Part shown: piece by piece, positions 26,529 through 35,330 of the stretch | Layout: each line of letters begins with the position of its first letter | Position numbering within the stretch: position 1 is the stretch's first letter | NCBI RefSeq assembly: GCF_016908775.1 | Contig: NZ_JAFBEP010000018.1 | Span: 1 to 64,000 of the forward strand | Direction of reading: 5' to 3' | Source: Defluviitalea raffinosedens | GTDB lineage: Bacteria > Bacillota > Clostridia > Lachnospirales > Defluviitaleaceae | DNA: 64,000 bases | Notes under the pieces: generated by a model | Told to the model about the DNA's origin: nothing | Seen by the model: the letters and a program-made list of their open reading frames with translations, nothing else | Database searches by the model: none | Made by a program: the position numbers and the translations under genes

Positions 26529-26540
26529 GAACATCAGTTC
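26529..26540 (+). promoter_or_regulatory. LexA (SOS/DinR) box in the recA leader
   Basis: GAAC-ATCA-GTTC, the core of the Gram-positive LexA box, starts three bases after the -10 element, over the transcription start. Repressor binding there would block initiation until DNA damage. Confidence 0.8.
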
Positions 26541-26608
26541 GATTGTTTAATTTGTATAAAAATGGTTATTACTTTATTATAAAAAGAAGAAAGGTGGTGT
26601 CCCGAAAG

Positions 26609-27709
26609 ATGAAAAAGGCATCAATCGGGAGCAGTATGGCTTCAGAGAAAGAAAAAGCATTAGAGGCAGCTATCAGTCAAATTCAGAAACAGTTTGGTAA
26701 AGGTTCTATTATGAAATTGGGAGAAGCAACTGAACATAATATTTCAACAATTCCTACTGGTTCTTTGAGTTTAGACATTGCTCTCGGTGTAGGCGGTATT
26801 CCAAGAGGAAGGATTATTGAGATCTTTGGACCGGAGTCTTCAGGGAAAACAACTGTTGCCCTCCATATGATTGCTGAGGCACAAAAATTAGGAGGAATAG
26901 CTGCATTTATTGATGCAGAGCATGCTTTAGATCCTGGATATGCAGCAAAACTAGGTGTTAATATTAATGATTTATATATTTCACAGCCTGATCATGGAGA
27001 ACAGGCTTTAGAAATTGCTGAAACGATGGTTCGATCCGGAGCCATTGATATAGTCATCATTGACTCTGTAGCAGCATTAGTTCCCAAAGCAGAAATAGAA
27101 GGGGAAATGGGAGACAGCCATATGGGGCTGCAAGCACGTTTAATGTCTCAGGCCCTTAGAAAATTAACCGGAATTGTCAATAAATCTAAATGTATTGTGG
27201 TATTTATTAATCAGCTCCGTGAAAAAGTTGGTGTTGTTTTTGGAAGTCCTGAAACAACAACTGGAGGCCGTGCTCTTAAATTTTATGCCTCTATTCGGTT
27301 AGACGTTAGAAAAGTAGAAACGTTAAAGCAAAGTAATGATTCTGTAGGAAGCCGTACTCGAATTAAAGTAGTCAAGAATAAAGTTGCTCCTCCATTCAAG
27401 CAAGCAGAATTCGATATTATGTATGGAGAAGGCATTTCAAAAGAAGGGGATATATTGGACCTGGCTACAGAAATCGATATTGTTAATAAAAGTGGAGCAT
27501 GGTATTCTTATGGAGATCTTCGATTAGGGCAAGGCAGGGAGAATGCCAAAGAGTTTTTAAAAGAAAATCCTCATGTATGCAATGAAATTGAAAATTTGGT
27601 TAGAAAATATTATGATTTGCCTCCACGAGATGCAGGAGAGCCAGTTGACCAGGAAACAGCAGATCAGGAAACAGAGCAGGAAGAACAGATAAAATTAAAA
27701 GATGAGTAA
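26609..27709 (+). CDS. recA: Recombinase A
   Basis: The 366-residue protein shows the Walker A loop [12 protein letters not shown]-type block [13 protein letters not shown], Walker [11 protein letters not shown], the loop-2 region with [22 protein letters not shown], and an acidic C-terminal tail ([13 protein letters not shown]). It forms filaments on single-stranded DNA, drives homologous recombination and stimulates LexA self-cleavage. Start: ATG 26609 or ATG 26636 ([12 protein letters not shown], the usual RecA start, with GGGAG five bases before); the longer form adds nine residues. Promoter and LexA box lie upstream; recX follows. Confidence 0.97.
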   Translation: MKKASIGSSMASEKEKALEAAISQIQKQFGKGSIMKLGEATEHNISTIPTGSLSLDIALGVGGIPRGRIIEIFGPESSGKTTVALHMIAEAQKLGGIAAFIDAEHALDPGYAAKLGVNINDLYISQPDHGEQALEIAETMVRSGAIDIVIIDSVAALVPKAEIEGEMGDSHMGLQARLMSQALRKLTGIVNKSKCIVVFINQLREKVGVVFGSPETTTGGRALKFYASIRLDVRKVETLKQSNDSVGSRTRIKVVKNKVAPPFKQAEFDIMYGEGISKEGDILDLATEIDIVNKSGAWYSYGDLRLGQGRENAKEFLKENPHVCNEIENLVRKYYDLPPRDAGEPVDQETADQETEQEEQIKLKDE

Positions 27710-27715
27710 TATTTG

Positions 27716-27748
27716 CAAACCTCTTTGAATTTCAAGGAGGTTTTTGTA
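27716..27748 (+). terminator. Hairpin between recA and recX
   Basis: AAACCTC-TTGA pairs with TCAA-GAGGTTT, followed by a T run. It could limit read-through from recA into recX, keeping the RecX inhibitor at a lower level than RecA. Confidence 0.75.
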
Positions 27749-27764
27749 TTTTGGGAGTGAGCGT

Positions 27765-28379
27765 ATGAAAATAACCAAGATTGAAAAGCAAAAAAACAAC
27801 CAGGACAGATGGTCTGTTTTTATAGATGGAGAGTTTGCCTTTGGAGTTACGACGGAAGAGGTATTTGTTTTTAAACTGACAGTAGGCAAAGAAATCAGTG
27901 AAATCGAATTGGAGAAAATGATCAAAGAAAAAGACTATTCCAAGGCTAAAGATGTTGCGCTTAAATTTTTAAGTTACAGAGCCAGAAGTGAAAAAGAATT
28001 AAGAGACAAACTGATCAGCAAGGAATTTGACCCGGTAACAATTGATCGGGTAATTGAGTTTCTTAAAAGATATGATTATGTTAATGATGAAAAATTTGCA
28101 AAAAGCTATGTGCGAGAACGTATTCGACTGAAATTTGAAGGAAGAAAAAAATTAATATACGATTTAAAGCAAAAAGGAATAAAACAAGAAATTATTGACC
28201 ATGTTTTAAATAACACCGATATCAATGAAATTGACCATGCTCTTAAACTTTTAGAAAAGAAAGTGCCTGATAAAACTGAATTGGGCCTAAAAGAAAAGCA
28301 AAGAATTTATCAGTTTTTATTAAGAAAAGGTTTTTCTTATGATATTATTCAAAAAGCATTTAATGTGTATTTTCACTAA
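27765..28379 (+). CDS. recX: RecX regulatory protein
   Basis: The 204-residue protein has the RecX pattern of repeated three-helix units: ALKFLSYRARSEKELRDKL, VIEFLKRYDYVNDEKFAKSYV and KKLIYDLKQKGIKQEIID. It binds RecA filaments and limits their activity. ATG 27765 is chosen (GGGAGTGA upstream); a longer reading from 27744 would overlap the hairpin after recA. Position after recA is typical; the intervening hairpin suggests attenuated co-expression. Confidence 0.93.
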   Translation: MKITKIEKQKNNQDRWSVFIDGEFAFGVTTEEVFVFKLTVGKEISEIELEKMIKEKDYSKAKDVALKFLSYRARSEKELRDKLISKEFDPVTIDRVIEFLKRYDYVNDEKFAKSYVRERIRLKFEGRKKLIYDLKQKGIKQEIIDHVLNNTDINEIDHALKLLEKKVPDKTELGLKEKQRIYQFLLRKGFSYDIIQKAFNVYFH

Positions 28380-28412
28380 AGATAATAGTTATTTCCTTAT
28401 TTATTGTAGTAC

Positions 28413-28441
28413 TTGACATAATTTTTAAAAAGTTATACAAT
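28413..28441 (+). promoter_or_regulatory. Consensus sigma-A promoter of rny
   Basis: TTGACA (28413-28418), 17-base spacer, TACAAT (28436-28441), about 50 bases before the ribosome site. Confidence 0.85.
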
Positions 28442-28490
28442 CATTATGTTATCCTATAATAACTTGAACCATGAAAACTGAATAAAGGAG

Positions 28491-30053
28491 GTGTTACCCA
28501 TCGAACCATTTTTGATTGCAATAGTTGTTTTAATTACTGCAATTGTTGTTGGAGCAATTACCTTTGCTATGGGGGTTTCTTATAGAAAACGTATTGCTGA
28601 AGCACAAATCGGTTCTGCTGAAGAAAGAGCTAGGAAAATCATAGACGATGCTATTAGCACTTCTGAAGCTAAGAAACGTGAAATTATGTTAGAAGCCAAA
28701 GAAGAAACATTAAAAGCAAAGAATGAACTTGACCAGGAAATCAGAGAGCGTCGTGGTGAACTGCAGCGCTTAGAAAGAAGATTACAGCAGAAAGAAGAAA
28801 GCTTGGATAGAAAAACTGAAGCTTTAGAGAAAAAGGAAGATGCTCTTAATAAAAAAGCAGAACAGATCGAAGAATTACGGGAAGAAATTATTGCTCTTCA
28901 ACAAAAAGAAATACAGGAATTAGAAAGAATTTCCGGACTCACCTCCGAGGAAGCTAAAGAATACCTGTTAAAAACTATTGAAAATGAAGTTAAACATGAA
29001 TCAGCTATGCTCATTAAAGAAATTGAAACCAAGGCGAAACAGGAAGCAGAAAAGAAGGCAAGAGATATTATTGCCAATGCCATTCAAAAGTGTGCTGCCG
29101 ATCATGTTGCTGATACTACAGTATCTGTAGTGCCACTTCCTAATGATGAAATGAAAGGAAGAATCATTGGTCGAGAAGGGCGCAACATTAGAACATTGGA
29201 AACGCTGACGGGAATCGATTTGATTATTGATGATACACCGGAAGCTGTTATTTTATCAGGATTTGATCCTATTAGAAGAGAAGTTGCCAGAATTGCCTTG
29301 GAGAAATTGATTGTTGATGGAAGAATTCATCCAGCAAGAATCGAAGAGATGGTTGAAAAGGCCAAGAAAGAAGTAGAAACATTAATTCGTGAAGAAGGAG
29401 AAGCTGCTACATTTGAAACCAATGTACACGGTCTCCATCCAGAGCTTATTCGTTTACTGGGTAAATTACGATTTAGAACAAGTTATGGTCAAAATGTTTT
29501 GAAACATTCTATTGAAGTTGCAAATCTTTGTGGCTTGATTGCTGCTGAATTAGGTGTTGATGTTCGATTAGCCAAACGTGCCGGACTGCTTCATGATATT
29601 GGAAAAGCAGTAGATCACGAAATGGAAGGATCTCATATCAGTATCGGTGTTGAATTGTGTAGAAAATATCGTGAATCCAGTATTGTTCTGAATGCAATTG
29701 AAGCGCATCATGGAGATGTGGAACCAGAAAGTATTATTGCCGTTATTGTTCAGGCGGCGGATACCATTTCAGCTGCACGACCAGGAGCAAGAAGAGAAAC
29801 CTTGGAAACTTATATTAAACGTTTGCAAAAATTAGAAGAGATTGCAGATTCGTTTAAAGGAGTAGAAAAATCGTTTGCGATTCAGGCGGGTAGAGAACTT
29901 CGTATCATGGTTATACCTGAAGAAACTGATGATGCGCAAATGGTATTGTTATCAAGAGAAATAGCTAAGAAAATCGAAAACGAACTGGAATATCCAGGTC
30001 AAATAAAAGTACATCTTATTCGTGAAACTAGGGCAATAGAATATGCAAAATAG
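28491..30053 (+). CDS. rny: Ribonuclease Y
   Basis: The protein has an N-terminal membrane helix ([21 protein letters not shown]), a long coiled coil (about 25-200), a KH domain ([19 protein letters not shown]) and an HD nuclease domain ([12 protein letters not shown]). It starts bulk mRNA decay at the membrane. The start is odd: AAAGGAGGTG lies at 28485-28494, so GTG 28491 is inside the ribosome site and the next TTG (28512) is 17 bases away, while ATC at 28500 has ideal spacing. A rare AUC start is possible; the coordinates use the GTG. Confidence 0.95.
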   Translation: MLPIEPFLIAIVVLITAIVVGAITFAMGVSYRKRIAEAQIGSAEERARKIIDDAISTSEAKKREIMLEAKEETLKAKNELDQEIRERRGELQRLERRLQQKEESLDRKTEALEKKEDALNKKAEQIEELREEIIALQQKEIQELERISGLTSEEAKEYLLKTIENEVKHESAMLIKEIETKAKQEAEKKARDIIANAIQKCAADHVADTTVSVVPLPNDEMKGRIIGREGRNIRTLETLTGIDLIIDDTPEAVILSGFDPIRREVARIALEKLIVDGRIHPARIEEMVEKAKKEVETLIREEGEAATFETNVHGLHPELIRLLGKLRFRTSYGQNVLKHSIEVANLCGLIAAELGVDVRLAKRAGLLHDIGKAVDHEMEGSHISIGVELCRKYRESSIVLNAIEAHHGDVEPESIIAVIVQAADTISAARPGARRETLETYIKRLQKLEEIADSFKGVEKSFAIQAGRELRIMVIPEETDDAQMVLLSREIAKKIENELEYPGQIKVHLIRETRAIEYAK

Positions 30054-30056
30054 AAA

Positions 30057-30090
30057 AGAGAAAGTGCGAAATCGCGCTTTCTCTTTTTTA
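30057..30090 (+). terminator. Intrinsic terminator
   Basis: AGAGAAAGTGCG-aaat-CGCGCTTTCTCT followed by a T run, just after rny. Confidence 0.92.
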
Positions 30091-30167
30091 TTTTGCACAG
30101 AATACAACATATGATATAATACAATATATGTAATAATAAACATATTTTAAAAAAATTATATTTTAAA

Positions 30168-30194
30168 AAAGGATTTAGGAAAAGAATGGAGAAT
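30168..30194 (+). promoter_or_regulatory. Sigma-H-type promoter of spoVS
   Basis: AAAGGATTT (30168-30176), 11 bases, then GGAGAAT (30188-30194) fits the sigma-H consensus RnAGGAWWW-N11/12-RnnGAAT exactly. spoVS is a sigma-H target in B. subtilis. Confidence 0.7.
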
Positions 30195-30240
30195 ATATTA
30201 TAGGAATTAGTTTTTATCCTAAGAAAAGGGGGTCATAAAA

Positions 30241-30501
30241 GTGGAAGTATTAAAAGTTGCTTCAAAATCGAACCCTAATGCTGTTGCAGGCGCCTTAGCA
30301 AACACTATTCGTGAAAAAGGTGGTGCAGAACTTCAGGCAATAGGGGCAGGTGCTCTTAATCAAGCACTAAAAGCAGTGATTATTGCACGAGGATATGTAG
30401 CGCCCTCGGGAATTGATTTAATCTGTGTGCCGGCATTTACCGACATTGAGATTAATGGTGAAGAAAGAACTGCGATAAAACTAATAATACAAGCTCGCTA
30501 A
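30241..30501 (+). CDS. spoVS: Stage V sporulation protein S
   Basis: The 86-residue protein is a full SpoVS: MEVLKVASKSNPNAVAGALA, then GAGALNQALKAVIIARGYVAPSG and the C-terminal FTDIEINGEERTAIKLII. SpoVS has an Alba-like fold; it affects septation and coat formation in sporulation. GTG start at 30241, site AAAGGGGG upstream. It has a sigma-H-type promoter and a terminator whose loop contains the stop codon. The order rny-spoVS is conserved in Firmicutes. Confidence 0.97.
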   Translation: MEVLKVASKSNPNAVAGALANTIREKGGAELQAIGAGALNQALKAVIIARGYVAPSGIDLICVPAFTDIEINGEERTAIKLIIQAR

Positions 30502-30520
30502 GAGCTTGTATTATTTTTTG
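30483..30520 (+). terminator. Terminator overlapping the spoVS stop codon
   Basis: AATAATACAAGCTC (30483-30496) pairs perfectly with GAGCTTGTATTATT (30502-30515), T run follows. The left arm is coding sequence. Confidence 0.9.
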
Positions 30521-30525
30521 CCTTG

Positions 30526-30693
30526 TTATTCCATTTCAGGTTCAAAACTCATACAGTCTGTTTCGTGTTTTGATTTGGCATCGCTAACATGTTCGCCTAC
30601 TAAAATATCTTCTAATGTGCAGTATCTCACTTTATCATTAAATTTACAGGATTTTACATTGCATTTAATTACTTGAGAATTTGGACGTGCCAA
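30526..30693 (-). CDS. DUF1540 cysteine-rich small protein (55 aa)
   Basis: A short minus-strand frame with AAAGGAGATGAG before a TTG start at 30693. The 55-residue product has the DUF1540 layout: VIKCNVKSCKFND, then YCTLEDILVGEHVSD, and ETDCMSFEPEM, giving four cysteines likely to bind a metal. DUF1540 proteins are frequent in spore formers, often next to sporulation genes; function is unknown. It is convergent with spoVS and divergent from the dipeptidase gene. Missed by length-limited gene calling. Confidence 0.85.
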   Translation of the reverse strand: MARPNSQVIKCNVKSCKFNDKVRYCTLEDILVGEHVSDAKSKHETDCMSFEPEME

Positions 30694-30816
30694 TATACTC
30701 ATCTCCTTTATTTATTGGACTTAAATTATAAGTCTCTATCATTATTTGCAGAATCAAATGATTTTATTCTTTTGCATATTGGTATATTATAGTTTACTTT
30801 GTGGAGGCAGATTTTT

Positions 30817-31758
30817 ATGAATGCATTCTTTCTGGATGCGCATTGCGATACTATTACAAAAATAATGCATACAAAAGAATCTTTGTATAAAAATAATGAT
30901 CAAGTTGATATAGAAAGACTGAAAAATTTTTCTCATCCAATACAGTTTTTTGCAATATGGATGCATCCTAAATTTTATGGAAATCCGCTTATATACACCT
31001 TAAAAGCAATAGACTATTTTTATAAAGAAATCGAAAAAAATGAACCCTATATTGCAGCTGCAGTTTCTTTAAAAGAAATAGAAAGGAATATTGCAGAAAA
31101 TAAAATCAGTGCTGTATTAACTGTTGAAGGCGGAGAAGCGCTGGAAGGAGAAATAGAGATTCTTAGAACTTTATACAGGTTAGGTGTCAGATGTATGACA
31201 TTAACATGGAATTATCAAAACTGTGTTGGTTGTGGAGCAATGGAAGAGCAATTAAAAAAAGGTCTTACTGATTTTGGCATTGAGGTTGTTAAAGAAATGA
31301 ATGCATTAGGAATGCTTGTAGATGTATCTCATTTGTCAGAGAGCAGCTTTTGGGATGTGAAAAAGACTTCTTCAAAGCCATTTATAGCTAGTCATTCCAA
31401 TGTAAGGGAGATTTGTAATCATCCAAGAAATTTAAGCGACAAGCAATTAAAAGCCATAGCAGATGCAGCAGGTGTCGTAGGAATAACTACTTATCCACTC
31501 TTTCTTAATTCTTCAGGAGAGGCGGATATAGAAGATTTTTTTGCTCATATGGATTATATGGTCAAATTGATAGGAATAGATTATATAGGCTTAGGTTGTG
31601 ATTTTGATGGCATAGCGACTTTTTCAAAAGGTTTGGAAGATGTGTCAAAACTTAAAAAAGTTTGCGAGCGCCTGGAGAAAAAATATGGTTGTAGCGGTGC
31701 AGAAAAAATCTTACACAAGAATTTTTTAAGAGTTATAAAAGAAGTATGGATTGAATAG
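30817..31758 (+). CDS. Membrane dipeptidase, M19 family
   Basis: The 313-residue protein has the M19 zinc-site motifs: DAHCDT near the N-terminus (HxD), VEGGEAL (bridging Glu), DVSHLSESSFW, ASHSNVREICNHPRNL and GLGCDFDG. It hydrolyses dipeptides, often with a broad range including D-residues. Despite the family name it has no signal or anchor here, so it should be cytoplasmic. ATG 30817 is chosen because GGAGG lies 11 bases upstream. Short direct repeats (gaatagt three times) follow the gene. Confidence 0.93.
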   Translation: MNAFFLDAHCDTITKIMHTKESLYKNNDQVDIERLKNFSHPIQFFAIWMHPKFYGNPLIYTLKAIDYFYKEIEKNEPYIAAAVSLKEIERNIAENKISAVLTVEGGEALEGEIEILRTLYRLGVRCMTLTWNYQNCVGCGAMEEQLKKGLTDFGIEVVKEMNALGMLVDVSHLSESSFWDVKKTSSKPFIASHSNVREICNHPRNLSDKQLKAIADAAGVVGITTYPLFLNSSGEADIEDFFAHMDYMVKLIGIDYIGLGCDFDGIATFSKGLEDVSKLKKVCERLEKKYGCSGAEKILHKNFLRVIKEVWIE

Positions 31759-31858
31759 TGAATAGTGAATAGTCAAAAAAATAACTTGCAATGTACTTTA
31801 TAATAATTTGATGAATATAATAAAATATGGCATAAAAAGAATTATATGAATTGACATC

Positions 31859-31887
31859 TTGCAAATATCTGAAAAATATATTACAAT
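31859..31887 (+). promoter_or_regulatory. Sigma-A-type promoter of the aminotransferase gene
   Basis: TTGCAA (31859-31864), 17-base spacer, TACAAT (31882-31887). A perfect TTGACA at 31851 lacks a -10 box at proper spacing. Confidence 0.55.
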
Positions 31888-31917
31888 ATTAAAAAATGAT
31901 AATGGATGGTGAAATAA

Positions 31918-33111
31918 ATGAAGCTTTCAAATAAAGTAATGGATATTACGCCTTCATCAACTTTAGCTGTTACCGCTAAAGCAAAGCAAATGAAAGCAGA
32001 GGGAATAGATGTTGTAGGATTTGGTGCCGGAGAACCGGATTTTGATACACCCGAGCATATTAAGCAAGCGGCAATTAAAGCTATAGAAGATGGATTTACA
32101 AAATATACTCCTGCTTCAGGTACAGTAGAGTTAAAGAAAGCAATCTGCCACAAACTCAAGAATGAAAATGGTTTAGACTATAAGCAAAATCAAATTGTGA
32201 TCAGCAATGGGGCAAAACATTCCCTGACCAATGCATTTACGGCAATATTAAACCCGGGCGATGAAGTGATTATCCCGGCTCCTTTCTGGCTAAGCTATCC
32301 TCAAATGGTTAAATTGGCGGATGGAGTTCCTGTTATTGTTTATGCAAAAAAAGAAAATGATTTTAAAGTTACAATAGAAGATTTAGAAAAAGCAGTAACA
32401 GATAAGACGAAGGCTCTTGTGGTTAATAGCCCCTCTAATCCAACGGGGGTTGTTTATACTGAAAAAGAATTAAGAGCAATTGCAGATTTTGCTGTAAAAT
32501 ATGATTTATATGTTATATCTGATGAAATTTATGAAAAGCTTATTTACGATGGTATAAAACATGTCAGCATTGCATCTTTTAATGAGGAAATTTATAAAAG
32601 AACAATTATTATAAATGGTGTTTCTAAAAGTTATTCTATGACAGGATGGAGAATAGGATATCTTGCAGCGCCTGAGGATGTTGCAAAAGCTATTTCAAAC
32701 GTGCAAAGTCATGCGACTTCCAATCCAAATTCCATCGCCCAAAAAGCTGCTTTAGCTGCTCTTACAGGACCTCAGGATTGTGTGGAGGTAATGCGTAAGG
32801 AATTTGAAGCGCGAAGAAATTACATGGTAGAACGATTAAGTAAGATCTCTTCTTTTTCAATTATAAAGCCACAGGGTGCTTTTTATGTGGTGATCGATAT
32901 CTCCAATATTTTAGGCAAGGAATTTGAAGGAAGAAAGATTGAAACTGCAGATGATTTCTCAGAAATTTTATTGGAAAAAGAAAGTGTTGCAGTAGTTTCT
33001 TGTACAGATTTTGGATTTTCTAATTGTATTCGTTTGTCTTATGCTATTTCTCTCGAAAATATTAAGAAGGGATTAGACCGAATCGAAAACTTTGTGAATA
33101 ATAAATTATAA
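31918..33111 (+). CDS. Pyridoxal-phosphate aminotransferase, class I (aspartate aminotransferase type)
   Basis: The 397-residue protein is a full-length fold-type I aminotransferase: GAGEPDFDTPEHIK, NGAKHSL, the SNPTGVVY block, SDEIYEKLIYDG, and the PLP lysine in GVSKSYSMTGWRIGY. GWRIGY and the C-terminal CIRLSYA (Arg binding the alpha-carboxylate) are intact. It resembles the bacterial Ib aspartate aminotransferases that interconvert aspartate and 2-oxoglutarate with oxaloacetate and glutamate. Next gene is purB, which uses aspartate-derived substrate, but a terminator separates them. Confidence 0.92.
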   Translation: MKLSNKVMDITPSSTLAVTAKAKQMKAEGIDVVGFGAGEPDFDTPEHIKQAAIKAIEDGFTKYTPASGTVELKKAICHKLKNENGLDYKQNQIVISNGAKHSLTNAFTAILNPGDEVIIPAPFWLSYPQMVKLADGVPVIVYAKKENDFKVTIEDLEKAVTDKTKALVVNSPSNPTGVVYTEKELRAIADFAVKYDLYVISDEIYEKLIYDGIKHVSIASFNEEIYKRTIIINGVSKSYSMTGWRIGYLAAPEDVAKAISNVQSHATSNPNSIAQKAALAALTGPQDCVEVMRKEFEARRNYMVERLSKISSFSIIKPQGAFYVVIDISNILGKEFEGRKIETADDFSEILLEKESVAVVSCTDFGFSNCIRLSYAISLENIKKGLDRIENFVNNKL

Positions 33112-33117
33112 TCTGAC

Positions 33118-33147
33118 GGATAGAGTGTAGACTCTATCCTAAATTTT
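33118..33147 (+). terminator. Intrinsic terminator
   Basis: GGATAGAGT-gtag-ACTCTATCC with a T-rich tail, after the aminotransferase gene. Confidence 0.85.
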
Positions 33148-33218
33148 TGATATTATTTAATGGAAAATTTAAAAAACTAGTGAAAAAGCAGTAATTCAAA
33201 GTTAATTTATGGATTACA

Positions 33219-34676
33219 ATGAAAATGAAGAAAGGAATGAATGGAGTGTACGATATTTATCAAAGTCCATTTAGTGAAAGATATTCCAGCAAGGAAATGC
33301 AGTATCTTTTTTCCTCAGACAAGAAATTCAAGACCTGGAGAAAATTATGGATTGCTCTTGCAGAAGCAGAGAAAGAATTGGGTCTTCCCATTACCGATGA
33401 GCAAATAGAAGAACTTAAAAAATATGCAGAAGACATCAATTATGAAGTGGCAAAGCAAAGAGAAAAAGAAGTACGTCATGATGTTATGTCCCATGTTTAC
33501 GCTTATGGAGAACAAGCAAAGAAAGCAAAACCGATTATCCATTTAGGGGCAACCAGCTGTTTTGTAGGAGACAATACAGATATTATTATCATGCATGAAG
33601 CTTTGGAGCTCATTCGAAAAAAGCTTATAAATGTCATACATAAATTATCTCTTTTTGCAAAGCGTTATAAAGATCTGCCTACCCTTGGCTTTACCCATTT
33701 CCAGCCTGCTCAGCTTACGACCGTGGGGAAAAGGGCGTGTCTTTGGATACAGGATTTATGGATGGATTTGCAGGACGTGGAGTACCAGCTTTCCAAAAAA
33801 AGATTAAGAGGTGTAAAGGGAACAACTGGAACACAGGCAAGCTTCTTAAGTTTATTTGAAGGGGATCATGAAAAAGTAAGGCAACTGGAGAAGCTTGTTG
33901 CAGAGAAAATGGGTTATACGGCATGGTTTCCTGTAACCGGTCAAACTTATCCAAGAAAATTAGATTCACAAATGCTTCAGATCTTAAGTTCTATTGCGCA
34001 ATCAGCATACAAATTCAGTAATGATATACGACTTTTACAAAATTTAAAAGAAATAGAAGAGCCATTTGAAAAGAATCAAATAGGATCTTCTGCTATGGCT
34101 TATAAAAGAAATCCTATGCGCACAGAAAGAATGTCGTCTTTAGCCCGATATGTCATTTGTACGGCGCTTAATCCAGCAATAACAGCTTCTACTCAGTGGT
34201 TTGAAAGAACTTTAGATGACAGTGCCAATAAAAGAATTAGTGTTGCAGAAAGCTTTTTAGCTGTAGACGGTATTTTGGACATTTATTTGAATGTCGTGGA
34301 TGGACTGGTGGTATATCCTAAGGTCATCGAGCAAAGAATCATGTCTGAACTTCCTTTTATGGCTACTGAAACCATTTTAATGGAAGGGGTTAAAAGAGGA
34401 GGAGACCGTCAGGAACTTCATGAAAAGATCCGTGTTCATTCCATGGAGGCAGCAAAAGTTGTTAAGATGGAAGGAAAACCTAATGATTTGATTGAAAGAA
34501 TTATTCAGGATGAAAGTTTTCTTATGACTAAAGAAGAAATATTAGATATTTTAGATCCAAAAAACTTTATTGGACGAGCTCCCGAGCAAGTGGATGAATT
34601 CCTTGAGGAGTACATCAATCCGATATTAGAAGAAAGCAAAGAATTATTAGGATTATCCTCACAGTTAAATGTATAA
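33219..34676 (+). CDS. purB: Adenylosuccinate lyase
   Basis: The 485-residue protein belongs to the fumarase/aspartase superfamily: the signature GSSAMAYKRNPMRTE is intact, with HVYAYGEQAKKAKPIIHLGATS and TLGFTHFQPAQ (catalytic His). It removes fumarate from adenylosuccinate and from SAICAR in purine synthesis. The start is uncertain: ATG 33219, ATG 33237 or GTG 33246 (VYDIYQSPFSERY, with AAAGGA upstream) are all possible. The only purine gene here; other purine genes lie elsewhere. Confidence 0.94.
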   Translation: MKMKKGMNGVYDIYQSPFSERYSSKEMQYLFSSDKKFKTWRKLWIALAEAEKELGLPITDEQIEELKKYAEDINYEVAKQREKEVRHDVMSHVYAYGEQAKKAKPIIHLGATSCFVGDNTDIIIMHEALELIRKKLINVIHKLSLFAKRYKDLPTLGFTHFQPAQLTTVGKRACLWIQDLWMDLQDVEYQLSKKRLRGVKGTTGTQASFLSLFEGDHEKVRQLEKLVAEKMGYTAWFPVTGQTYPRKLDSQMLQILSSIAQSAYKFSNDIRLLQNLKEIEEPFEKNQIGSSAMAYKRNPMRTERMSSLARYVICTALNPAITASTQWFERTLDDSANKRISVAESFLAVDGILDIYLNVVDGLVVYPKVIEQRIMSELPFMATETILMEGVKRGGDRQELHEKIRVHSMEAAKVVKMEGKPNDLIERIIQDESFLMTKEEILDILDPKNFIGRAPEQVDEFLEEYINPILEESKELLGLSSQLNV

Positions 34677-34702
34677 ATGCAAAATCTTTTGATATGTAGT
34701 TT

Positions 34703-34740
34703 ATACCTGCTGATTAGATCAATCAGGAGGTATTTTTTTA
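34703..34740 (+). terminator. Intrinsic terminator
   Basis: ATACCT-CTGATT pairs with AATCAG-AGGTAT around a five-base loop, followed by a run of seven T. Ends purB. Confidence 0.9.
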
Positions 34741-34767
34741 TGTACTAAAAAGTGAAAAAGGTAGAGT

Positions 34768-34785
34768 CACATTATGTCGAATGTG
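34768..34785 (+). promoter_or_regulatory. Inverted repeat upstream of the low-complexity gene
   Basis: CACATT-atgtcg-AATGTG lies ten bases before a TATAAT (34795-34800), where a -35 box would be. No TTGACA-like element accompanies it, so the promoter may need an activator or another sigma factor. Speculative. Confidence 0.35.
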
Positions 34786-34857
34786 TGAATAGGATATAAT
34801 AGGTTGTCAACCAAATTAAAAGACAACCCAAAAAAACAAAAAAGAAGGGAGAATTCT

Positions 34858-35271
34858 ATGGCAAAAACCCGTTACAGGTTAGTACCCGTAGAAAAAGATA
34901 TCGATGTGAATAAACAAGATTTATTAGATATCGATGTCAATCAACTAAAGAATAATAATAAGCAAATTGATATTGAAGAAGAATACGAAGCTGACGAAAC
35001 CAGCCAAGGGAATAAACAGTATAATAAGCAGATCAACTACAACCTTATGAAGCAATATTCTAAAATTAACTCAGAAGCTGATGCTGAATCCGATTCCGAA
35101 GCCGATGCAAAACAATCACAAAAATCTGATGCCGATGCGAAGCAATCACAAAAAGTTGATACGGATGCTATTGCATATTCGGAAGCTATCGCAGCTGCTC
35201 TTAGTGAGATCAGCATTGCATTGAATAAAATCAATGCATTTTTAAGCAGTATTGAAGTGGATAAAGAGTAA
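34858..35271 (+). CDS. Acidic low-complexity protein with tandem repeats, unknown function (137 aa)
   Basis: I do not recognise this protein. ATG 34858 is preceded by GAAGGGAG. It has three parts: an N-terminal region with a repeated DIDVN motif (residues ~14 and 23), an Asp/Glu/Ser/Gln-rich middle containing two nearly identical ten-residue repeats (SEADAKQSQK, SDADAKQSQK; 30-base DNA period at about 35095-35154), and an Ala-rich amphipathic helix (YSEAIAAALSEISIALNKIN). No signal, membrane helix or cysteine. Composition suggests a disordered surface or spore-layer protein. It is followed by a hairpin and then a beta-sandwich protein gene. Confidence 0.7.
   Translation: MAKTRYRLVPVEKDIDVNKQDLLDIDVNQLKNNNKQIDIEEEYEADETSQGNKQYNKQINYNLMKQYSKINSEADAESDSEADAKQSQKSDADAKQSQKVDTDAIAYSEAIAAALSEISIALNKINAFLSSIEVDKE
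35095..35154 (+). repeat. Two tandem 30-base coding repeats
   Basis: Units encoding (S/D)xADAKQSQK repeat with a 30-base period; the best-conserved 24 bases differ at two positions, both synonymous. This indicates slippage or duplication within the low-complexity gene. Confidence 0.7.
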
Positions 35272-35282
35272 TACAGAAGAAA

Positions 35283-35313
35283 ATAGTGGGGGATTACTCC
35301 CACTATTTTTACA
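35283..35313 (+). terminator. Hairpin with T run between the two unknown genes
   Basis: ATAGTGGG-ggatta-CTCCCACTAT then a short T run. It would end most transcripts of the first gene; partial read-through may feed the second. Confidence 0.7.
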
Positions 35314-35330
35314 TTGGAAGGGGGGAGGAT

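Noticed and set aside
31754-31775. Triple gaatagt repeat after the dipeptidase gene
   Set aside because: Three copies of seven bases in an AT-rich spacer with no flanking symmetry; no function could be supported.
31851-31856. Perfect TTGACA as -35 box of the aminotransferase promoter
   Set aside because: No -10 box at 16-18 bases. The TTGCAA eight bases downstream pairs better with TACAAT at 31882.
33118-33139. Palindrome with TAGAGT and ACTCTA resembling the operators of the NfeD operons
   Set aside because: It lies after a stop codon, has a 9-bp perfect stem, a four-base loop and a T-rich tail, so it is a terminator. The spacing differs from the 5-5-5 operator layout.
35095-35154. Possible CRISPR-like direct repeats
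   Set aside because: Only two units, in frame with a coding sequence and with no spacer. It is a tandem coding repeat.
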